Source: Stentor coeruleus (lineage: Eukaryota > Ciliophora > Heterotrichea > Heterotrichida > Stentoridae). Taken from it: a DNA stretch of 36,778 nucleotides. Below are positions 30,459 through 36,778 of this stretch, piece by piece. The translations under genes and the position numbers were made by a program. The DNA is taken from NCBI GenBank assembly GCA_001970955.1, contig MPUH01000750.1, positions 1 through 36,778 of the forward strand, given 5' to 3'. The notes under the pieces were generated by a model. That model was not told the origin of the DNA, did no database searches, and worked only from the letters and a program-made list of their open reading frames with translations. How positions within the stretch are numbered: position 1 is the stretch's first letter; each line of letters starts with the position of its first letter.

Positions 30459-31190
30459 ATGAGTCGACTTAAAAAACAAGTCCAACTACCCGATAATTTC
30501 CAAAGACAAGTCCTATCTTTAGAAACCAAAATCCAAGAAAAATGTACTGTAGACGATATCAGTAACTTAGTCAGCCTCTATTCAAGTGCAATTGAATTCT
30601 ATGAATCAATTCACGACAACACTTATATAGACTACGAGAAAAAAATGCATCAAATCCTAAGCCGAAAAGATATCTTAGCAGTTCTAAACCCAAAACCAAA
30701 ACCAACACCACGTCCTCCATTACAAAATTTCAACTTACAAACAAATCGTTTATCAGAACAAAGAAAAGTTGAAAATACTTTAAAAACATATGCAAATGAG
30801 TCTTTAACTACCAGGGTCATGGCTCAGGAAAACCTGAAAAAACAAGAAAATTCATTTCAAAAAAAACTCCAAGAAAGGAGGAACTCAAGAAGTAAACCTT
30901 GTTCAAGAGAAGCATCAAATGAAAGGCCTTCTATAGAAAATTTTGAACAAGCATTAGAAAAACTTATGGAAAAATTAGTAACTGATAAACTAAAAAGGAC
31001 TGAAAATGTGAATAACAAGTATCAGAAACTTATGGTTGAGGCAAGAAATGTTTCTATAGAAAATAGAGGGAAAAGTATTAAAGAAATTGAAGCTGAAAGG
31101 ATAAGGGAGATGAAGGAACTTAATAGTAGATTGGAAATAGAGAGAAGGATTGAAATATCAAATCTTAAGAGTAGGTATATACGTGAGTAA
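30459..31190 (+). CDS. Charged coiled-coil protein, function unknown
   Basis: The 243-residue product is soluble, basic and largely helical. Residues about 1-75 form one helical region. It is followed by a Pro-rich linker (NPKPKPTPRPP) and then long charged helices (ENLKKQENSFQKKLQERR, and from about 165 to the end, with EIEAERIREMKELNSRLEIERRIE). This suggests a coiled-coil structural or basal-body protein; no family was recognised. The stop at 31188-31190 lies only 13 bp before the chosen start of the CFAP97-like gene on the same strand. No 15-nt intron joins the two frames, so they are treated as separate genes. Confidence 0.68.
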   Translation: MSRLKKQVQLPDNFQRQVLSLETKIQEKCTVDDISNLVSLYSSAIEFYESIHDNTYIDYEKKMHQILSRKDILAVLNPKPKPTPRPPLQNFNLQTNRLSEQRKVENTLKTYANESLTTRVMAQENLKKQENSFQKKLQERRNSRSKPCSREASNERPSIENFEQALEKLMEKLVTDKLKRTENVNNKYQKLMVEARNVSIENRGKSIKEIEAERIREMKELNSRLEIERRIEISNLKSRYIRE

Positions 31191-31203
31191 TAGTTTTTAT
31201 AAT

Positions 31204-34134
31204 ATGGATACAAGAGAAAGGTGGTATTTTGACCATATGAGGGATATTCATAATAAGAATCTAGAGACGATTAAAAGCCATAATGGGAAAAGAGTAGATA
31301 ATTCTCCACCTTTGACTTTACAGTTCTCTAAAAGTCGAGTGAATTCATATTTATTCACAAGAAACCAAGAGTCTCAGGATATTTTTAGGAAAAATCAGGT
31401 TATATTGGAAGCTTTGAATGAAATTAACAAACGCAAACCACCGAAAAAAACTTTAGAAACCCAAAAGGCAGGTCCGAAAACCTTGAATTTCACTCAAAGA
31501 AAACGCCAATTTGAAAAGATTGTACATGAAAACGACTTTCTTTTTAATAAATTGGCTAGCAAAGGTCCAACTCTTTCTGTTAAAAAACTTGATGAAGAGT
31601 ATAAACAAGCACAAAAGTACAAGAAAAATGCATCCAAAAGGTTAGTTTTAGATACGAATTATGCGGTGAGTAAGAATAAAAAAAGCGCAAAAGGATTTAA
31701 AAAACTATTAGAAATAGACTATCAGAAGGTTAATAAAGTGAAAAGCGAAGGTAGACTTGGTATTGAAACTTTATCTGATAGAGAAAATCCTTATAATAAA
31801 AAAGAAAATTTATCAGATTATGAGGATAATGAGAATGATGAGGAATATAAGGAGGAATTTAATAATGAAAAAAGGGAAGATAGTGAAGATGAGAAGAAAA
31901 ATGAGCGAAAATATAACGGGAAAGATGTGAATGATAGTCAAAAGGTCACAAAAAGTGGGAAAGGGAAGAATGAACAGAAATTTGATACTAAAAAAATACA
32001 TGAAATAAAAGAAGGGAAGGCTAAAAAGCTTCAGGGAGAAAAAAGTAAGACTACTAGAAATATGGATAAGGACAAAACTAAGAATATTATGAGGAATGAG
32101 GAAAAAGATGATGAAAAAGCCAAGTCTGATGATGAAAAAAAGTTAATGGTTTCCAAGCCTAAAGAAGGGAAATTACCAAAAATTCAAAACACTAATGCAC
32201 AAACTATAAAAAACTCAATGACAAAAGAAAAAGATATAAAAACAAAGGATGAAGAAAATAAAACTAAAGATCAAAAATTAGAAAATTCTCAATCAAAAAG
32301 TGCAAGTCATATTAGTAAACCTGATAGTTATAGCAAAACTTTTGAAAAACCATCTTCGGATATTAAAAATAGTATAGAAAAAAATTCTGAAAGTAGTGAT
32401 AACAAAGAAAAGTCGTCTGATAGTAAAAAATCTAGTAGAAAAGATTCTTTTGATAAAGAAAAATCATCAGATAGTGGGAAACCTTATAGAAAAGATTCAG
32501 ATGATAGAGACAAGTTATCAGATAGCATAAAATCTGATAAAAAAAGTTCTGATGATAAAGAAAAGTTATCAGATAGCGAAAGATCAAATAGAGAAGATTC
32601 AGATGAAGAAGAAAAATTATTAGATAGAAAAAAATCTGATAGAAAGGATTCTGATGATAATCAGTCAAATAATTGTTCTTTAAAGGAAAAAAATATAGAA
32701 AGTAGTGAAGATGAAGATAAAAACTCAGATAAAAGTTCATCAAGAGAAAAAAGTTCAGATAACAGCAGATCGGATGCCTCTAAAAGCAGTAAATCTAAAG
32801 GGAAAAATGATGAAATAAAAAATGATTATAAAGAAAATAAAGATGAGAAATTAGAGAATAAAGAGCAGAAAATTAATGAAAAAAATGTTGATGTATCGTT
32901 GTCTTATAGTAGATCATTTAATAAGAAACATGATATAGAAAATGTGCAAGGAGAGAATGAAAAAAATGCTGGTGAAAAAGAAAAAAATGAAGAAATTAAA
33001 GAAACTGCCCATGATGATAAAAAAATACCTGAGAAAAAACAGACAATTAAAGAAACTTCTGTTGAAGAAAAAAAAAAGACATTTAAAGAAACTTCTATTG
33101 AAGAAAAAAATTCCTCTGAAAAAAAGCAAACATTTAAAGAAACCTCAATTGAAGAAAAAAATTCCTCTGAAAAAAAATCAACCAGAAAAGAAACTTTAAT
33201 GGAAGAAAAAAAAATACCTGAGAAAAAACAGACAATCAAAGAAACTTCAATCGAAGAAAATAGAGTCTCTGAAAAAAAGATAACAATAAAAGAAAATTTA
33301 ATTGAAGAGAAAAAAGTTCCTGAAAAAAAACTAACATTAAAAGAACAAGATGAAAATAAAACTTTAGAGAAAAAAACTACAAAAAAAGATGGTGAATCAA
33401 ATAAAGAACAAGGGGAGTATAAAGATAATGTATCTATGAATAATATGGAAAAAAACTCTAAAAAAAATAAAGAAGAAGAAAAAGAGGTAAAAAATCATAA
33501 TGAAAACTTAGACCATTCTGAAAAAAATGTAGATGAAAATTCGGGTTTAATAGAAAAAAAACCAACGCTAAACCAAAAAAATAATGAAGTGGGAAAAAAT
33601 ATGGAAAAAAAACCGACGTTACAAGATGGGAGGTCTGCAGATAAGAAAAATACTTTGCAAAATCCACCAATTGAAGAGAGTAAATCTCATATACATGAGG
33701 AAAACTCTTCTTCTAAATCTTTGACAAAAGATCTTCAAAATTCCCCTAATACCCAAAAAACTGAAATTACAACTAAAAAAACTCTAACAACCAAAGGTCA
33801 AAACGAACATCCTAAAAGCGAAAAATCATTAGAACTTTCATCCACATTAAAAAAAGAAGATCCTAGCATATCTAAAAAAGAGTCTTCTAGCAAACCCAAA
33901 TCAAAACCTTCAGACTCTTCAGTTCTCTCATCTAAAAATGAATCTTCAAATAATGATTCTGCTAATAAATCAAAATCGAAACATTCAGATTCTTCAGTTT
34001 CCCAAACTTCTAACAAGGATAGTTCTGTCAAGCCTGAAGAATCTTCTCACTCAGATCAAAAATCAGAAAATTCATCAAATTTAGATTCTTCCTCTTCAAA
34101 ATCAGAAGATTCATCTAAAATTAATCTCATTTAA
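31204..34134 (+). CDS. CFAP97/hemingway-like protein with long charged repeat tail
   Basis: Starting at the ATG of MDTRERW, the product has 976 residues. The first 75 or so follow the pattern of the CFAP97/KIAA1430 domain of ciliary and axonemal proteins: RERWYFDHMRDIHNK, then VDNSPPLT, then RKNQVILEALNEINKRK. A second segment with similar character (KRQFEKIVHENDFLFNKLASK) follows near residue 100. The rest is disordered, rich in Lys, Glu, Ser and Asp, and includes two arrays with 17-residue units. An earlier in-frame ATG at 31150 would overlap the upstream gene by 41 bp and add 18 residues without family similarity, so 31204 is preferred. A role in cilia or basal bodies is inferred from the family. 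Confidence 0.72.
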   Translation: MDTRERWYFDHMRDIHNKNLETIKSHNGKRVDNSPPLTLQFSKSRVNSYLFTRNQESQDIFRKNQVILEALNEINKRKPPKKTLETQKAGPKTLNFTQRKRQFEKIVHENDFLFNKLASKGPTLSVKKLDEEYKQAQKYKKNASKRLVLDTNYAVSKNKKSAKGFKKLLEIDYQKVNKVKSEGRLGIETLSDRENPYNKKENLSDYEDNENDEEYKEEFNNEKREDSEDEKKNERKYNGKDVNDSQKVTKSGKGKNEQKFDTKKIHEIKEGKAKKLQGEKSKTTRNMDKDKTKNIMRNEEKDDEKAKSDDEKKLMVSKPKEGKLPKIQNTNAQTIKNSMTKEKDIKTKDEENKTKDQKLENSQSKSASHISKPDSYSKTFEKPSSDIKNSIEKNSESSDNKEKSSDSKKSSRKDSFDKEKSSDSGKPYRKDSDDRDKLSDSIKSDKKSSDDKEKLSDSERSNREDSDEEEKLLDRKKSDRKDSDDNQSNNCSLKEKNIESSEDEDKNSDKSSSREKSSDNSRSDASKSSKSKGKNDEIKNDYKENKDEKLENKEQKINEKNVDVSLSYSRSFNKKHDIENVQGENEKNAGEKEKNEEIKETAHDDKKIPEKKQTIKETSVEEKKKTFKETSIEEKNSSEKKQTFKETSIEEKNSSEKKSTRKETLMEEKKIPEKKQTIKETSIEENRVSEKKITIKENLIEEKKVPEKKLTLKEQDENKTLEKKTTKKDGESNKEQGEYKDNVSMNNMEKNSKKNKEEEKEVKNHNENLDHSEKNVDENSGLIEKKPTLNQKNNEVGKNMEKKPTLQDGRSADKKNTLQNPPIEESKSHIHEENSSSKSLTKDLQNSPNTQKTEITTKKTLTTKGQNEHPKSEKSLELSSTLKKEDPSISKKESSSKPKSKPSDSSVLSSKNESSNNDSANKSKSKHSDSSVSQTSNKDSSVKPEESSHSDQKSENSSNLDSSSSKSEDSSKINLI
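32401..32655 (+). repeat. Coding array 1: five 51-bp units (17 residues each)
   Basis: Five exact-length units follow a pattern like DKEKSSDSGKPYRKDSD. Each has an acidic/Lys start, SDS in the middle and R/K-K/E-DS near the end. Sequence varies between units but the 17-residue spacing never does. Many Ser-Asp sites suit CK2-type phosphorylation. Confidence 0.82.
33031..33396 (+). repeat. Coding array 2: 17-residue EKKxTxKETxxEEK repeats
   Basis: Units of the form EKKQTFKETSIEEKNSS recur at 33118-33168, 33169-33219, 33220-33270 and 33271-33321, each 17 residues. The first unit block is 29 residues (one full and one shortened unit). The last ones shrink to EKKLTLKEQDENKTL and EKKTTKKDGE. The motif differs from array 1 but the period is the same. 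Confidence 0.82.
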
Positions 34135-34257
34135 GGCAGATAATATGAAGAAAAAAAATTTACCTTATTTATGTGTTAATTTCATAATAAACTATATACT
34201 TTTTAATCTTTAAATCTAACTATTAAAACATAAATATAAACCCAATATCATTTTATT

Positions 34258-34701
34258 ATGGAAAACTCTGAACTTAGAAATTACTTGCAAAAATCTCGTC
34301 AAGAACGTAGACATCTAGTCACCCTAGCTGAAGAAATAATCAAACCATCATATACACCTCAAACACTAGAATCTCCAACAAAATTCCATTCTGAATTTCC
34401 TTCTTTCAACCCAAAACGACTTATGAAATTTAAAGAGCAAATAAATCAAAACCTTCAACAAATATTCAGACCACAAAGCATAAGAGATAAACATGGTTCT
34501 ATGTATAAATCATTGTCAAAAGAAAACTCTGTTTTCAGAATCTATATTGGAAGTAAAAAGAAAAAAGATCAAAGACTTAGAAAAAGTGGTGCTAATTCTA
34601 TTGATTATAGGAGGAAAGCAATGATACCTCTTTTGAAGAAAAGTAGATTTAATGATTTATTGTTACAGCCTCTGTTTAGAAAGTCAAAGATAGATTTTTA
34701 G
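34258..34701 (+). CDS. Small basic protein, function unknown
   Basis: The 147-residue product begins MENSELRNYLQKSRQERR and is rich in Lys, Arg, Gln and Ser, without signal peptide or membrane segment. A KKKKDQRLRK cluster could bind nucleic acid or acidic tubulin tails. It lies 123 bp downstream of the CFAP97-like gene in the same direction, with its own A/C-rich leader. I do not recognise it. Its last 40 bp fall in the first copy of a single-N duplicated block, which does not change the protein. Confidence 0.6.
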   Translation: MENSELRNYLQKSRQERRHLVTLAEEIIKPSYTPQTLESPTKFHSEFPSFNPKRLMKFKEQINQNLQQIFRPQSIRDKHGSMYKSLSKENSVFRIYIGSKKKKDQRLRKSGANSIDYRRKAMIPLLKKSRFNDLLLQPLFRKSKIDF

Positions 34702-34780
34702 GAATAAAAAAGTGTATTTTNGTTACAGCCTCTGTTTAGAAAGTCAAAGATAGATTTTTAGGAATAAAAAAGTGTATTTT
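34662..34780. repeat. Direct duplication of 59 bp around a single N (probable assembly join)
   Basis: Positions 34662-34720 and 34722-34780 are identical around an N at 34721. The first copy contains the end and stop codon of the small basic gene; the second repeats them out of context. It is interpreted as an unmerged contig overlap. Confidence 0.87.
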
Positions 34781-35176
34781 TACTTTATAAAAAGGATTTT
34801 GTGATCTAAGTTTTTTGTTTTTTGATATATTAGGATATTTATATAGTATTCATCTATTAATTTTACATAACCTTTAATTATATATCGCTATTTATTTGAA
34901 TTACCTTTAATAATTTTTCCGCTATAAATATTCCATTATTTCTACTATTTTTATAACTTTATCTCTCATACTACTAATTATTTCTTACATCTTTTTATAC
35001 CTATAATCCCACCCTTATCTATTCAGCTTTAAAACCCATAAAAATCTATCCTAAATATTCAAACAACATATAATTAATAAAATTTAACCTAAAATACTCG
35101 AAAAATGTTATAAAAACTTCAATCCTCAACCCTAAAAAAAGAGCTTTTTATATAAAAAAAATAATCGAATGGAAAA
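34702..35176. promoter_or_regulatory. Leader region of the kinase gene
   Basis: After the gap artefact, about 34980-35150 is C-rich and G-poor on the plus strand, as upstream of other plus genes. A three-codon frame, ATG GAA AAA TGA at 35169-35180, overlaps the kinase ATG (35177). No other feature is visible. Confidence 0.45.
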
Positions 35177-36604
35177 ATGAAAATGCACTATAAAGTAATA
35201 CGAGACCACAGTGAAGAAATACGTCCACGACCACTAATATCTAAAACTCCGACATCAACCGTTATAGACTTAATCCGAAAAATAAACGAGTCTAACAAAG
35301 AAATACCGAAAAAATCAGATAACTCAAAAGAAGAAGCTAATAAAATCAGAGCAAATAGTTTACCAAAAAATGACATAGTAAAAAATCGTATTATAACCTC
35401 AAAGCCCCCAGTATTCCGTAGAATAACAACTGGAGGATTAAACAACACTGAGGATCTTAGAGCTAAATTACCCCCAAAAGTCCCAACATCAGGTAAAACA
35501 GCATCAGCTGCAACTTTAAGAAGTGTTATAAACAAAGATGAGATTATTGGAACAGGGAATATTGATAATTATATTATAGGAACACAGATTGGACAAGGGG
35601 CTTATGCAATTGTTAGAAGTGCAATTCTTAAAAAAAACAATCAGAAAATCGCTTTGAAAACGTATGAAAGGAATAAACTTGTGGATCCGCATAGAAAAAG
35701 GTGTGTGAAAAGGGAAATTGATGTTTTAGAAATCCTTAACCATGAGAATATAGTAAAACTTATCGAGGTTATTGATACACCTAAACATCTGCATTTGGCA
35801 ATGGAATATGTTGGGGGAAGTTCTTTGCACAGTTATTTGAAAAGAAGACCTAATAGAAGATTGGAAGAACATGAAGCTAGAAGAATATTCAAGCAAGTAA
35901 TACAAGCTATTGAATATACACATGGGAGAAATGTATGTCATCGAGATATCAAACTAGAAAATATATTACTTGATGAAGAAAACAACGTAAAAATTATTGA
36001 CTTTGGTTTTGCAACTTGTTTTCCTCATGACAGGAAAGTTAAACTTTTCTGTGGCACACCAAGCTATATGGCTCCAGAAATTGTAAACCGAATTGAATAC
36101 TCTGGTCCTCCAGCAGACATCTGGGCTCTTGGAGTTCTTCTCTACATTCTCATCTGTGGTAACTATCCTTTTCGAGCCCAAGACGACAAAGAGCTCTACA
36201 AAAAAATCCAATTCGGGCAATATACAATTCCATCCAGTATCTCCCAAGGAGCCCGTAGTCTAATAAACCGCATCCTAAGACTTCATCCAGAAAAAAGGCC
36301 AAATATTTCTGAACTTATTAAAGACCCTTGGTTATTATCAAATGAAACTGGAGAACTTATAGAAAAACTCCCTGATACATTACAAAAAAGCGCTAGTACA
36401 GGAGATCCTTTCGATGTAGAAATTATATTCAGTCTGGTAAAATTTATATAGAAAAGATTTGGGTATACTGATGAAGAACTTAAAGTTGAACTTCAAAATG
36501 AAAGAAGCAGGGCTGCATTGCTATATAAGAATTTGAAAAGAAGTAAAGCTGATTCACCTATAGGATCTTTTCATGATAATAATATGAGTGCAGGATTTTC
36601 ATAA
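35177..36604 (+). CDS. CAMK-group Ser/Thr kinase (MARK/AMPK-like) with spliced UBA-like domain
   Basis: Exons 35177-36436 and 36452-36604 encode 470 residues. After a basic disordered N-terminus of about 130 residues, the kinase domain runs to about 387. It has GQGAYAIV (139-146), Lys161, Glu180, HRDIKLEN with Asp257, DFG at 275-277, a T-loop LFCGTPSYMAPE with Thr294, and DIWALGV. All catalytic residues are present. The unspliced frame stops at 36451. Removal of the 15-nt intron continues FSL-KRFGYTDEELKVELQNE then AALLYKNLKR. This matches the UBA-like domain that follows the kinase in MARK, SIK and AMPK-related enzymes (MGYTREEI...AtYLLL pattern), which strongly supports both family and intron. 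Likely roles are polarity, microtubule or energy signalling; activation by phosphorylation of Thr294 is expected. Confidence 0.9.
36437..36451 (+). other. 15-nt intron of the kinase gene
   Basis: The sequence GTAAAATTTATATAG is in phase 0, with A at position 10 and a terminal TAG that is an in-frame stop if unspliced. It shares TAT at positions 9-11 and TAG at 13-15 with the two introns of the giant receptor gene. Confidence 0.9.
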
Positions 36605-36778
36605 TAGTTAGTGTATGATAAATTCTTATAAATGATATATTTTTTTATAACTAAATATTAATTAACAAGGGCTGGAAAATAATCAATCGATAATTACTAA
36701 CTAATACTAATAATGACTAAATATTAACTAAACTAATCTTGTAGGTATATAAATCCTAATGATTCTTGATTATATTTA
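36605..36778. other. Right-edge non-coding sequence
   Basis: This is AT-rich 3' flank of the kinase gene. No telomeric repeat, gene or element is visible. Confidence 0.4.

Noticed and set aside
31172..31190. 19-nt GT...AG segment that would fuse the coiled-coil and CFAP97-like frames
   Set aside because: The three well-supported introns are exactly 15 nt with TATnTAG ends; this one is longer and ends in AATAG. The CFAP97-like start MDTRERW also fits the family N-terminus.
32904..33239. Repetitive FFSEEFFSS-type minus-strand frame
   Set aside because: It is the reverse complement of the Glu/Lys-rich 17-residue array and has no independent support.
32401..33396. CRISPR-like or satellite array
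   Set aside because: The repeats are in-frame coding units with diverged sequence and no spacer structure, in a eukaryotic gene.
36605..36778. Telomeric or chromosome-end sequence at the right edge
   Set aside because: Only irregular TAACTAAT-like AT-rich words are present, with no tandem telomeric unit.

Overview
The window is AT-rich (70% or more A+T by eye) eukaryotic nuclear DNA, very probably the macronuclear genome of a heterotrich ciliate close to Stentor. The main evidence is three 15-nt introns (16471-16485, 16201-16215, 36437-36451). All start with GT, end in TAG and carry A at position 10. When removed they restore open reading frames. Long genes read through with the standard code (TAA, TAG and TGA all used as stops, no in-frame TGA). 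Tiny introns with the standard code are, from published knowledge, the hallmark of Stentor. No prokaryotic operon signals, CRISPR arrays, tRNAs, rRNAs or transposons were found.

Layout. 1-60: first codons of a minus-strand gene leaving the window. 781-3786: TRAPPC11-like trafficking protein. 4774-9492: two paralogous minus-strand genes of unknown function around about 3.5 kb of apparently non-coding DNA. 10038-11912: divergent long-chain acyl-CoA synthetase. 12512-13444: cAMP-receptor-like GPCR. 13686-15290: catalytically dead trypsin-like domain fused to a kelch propeller. 15400-15620: decayed copy of the last exon of the next gene. 15883-22542: very large surface protein (five LamG-like and five Cys-rich modules, multi-pass membrane tail, two 15-nt introns). 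23756-25609: ABCG half-transporter. 25988-28423: EF-hand plus C2-like protein with a His/Pro/Ser tail. 29214-29735: small protein with three W...YFD repeats. 30459-31190: coiled-coil protein. 31204-34134: CFAP97-like protein with a long charged tail built from two different 17-residue repeat arrays. 34258-34701: small basic protein. 35177-36604: MARK/AMPK-type kinase whose UBA-like domain is completed by splicing.

The genes do not form one pathway. Several fit ciliate surface, signalling and cytoskeletal biology: GPCR, giant receptor-like protein, Ca2+/C2 protein, CFAP97-like protein and kinase. Four single-N positions are each flanked by direct copies of 59-80 bp and look like unmerged contig overlaps; one lies inside a coding region and adds 27 residues. 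Flanks of most genes show strong strand asymmetry, C-rich and G-poor upstream on the coding strand and G-rich downstream. The observations most worth follow-up are the pseudoprotease-kelch fusion, the split giant receptor gene with its decayed exon copy, the triple YFD-repeat protein, the 17-residue arrays and the duplicated orphan pair.
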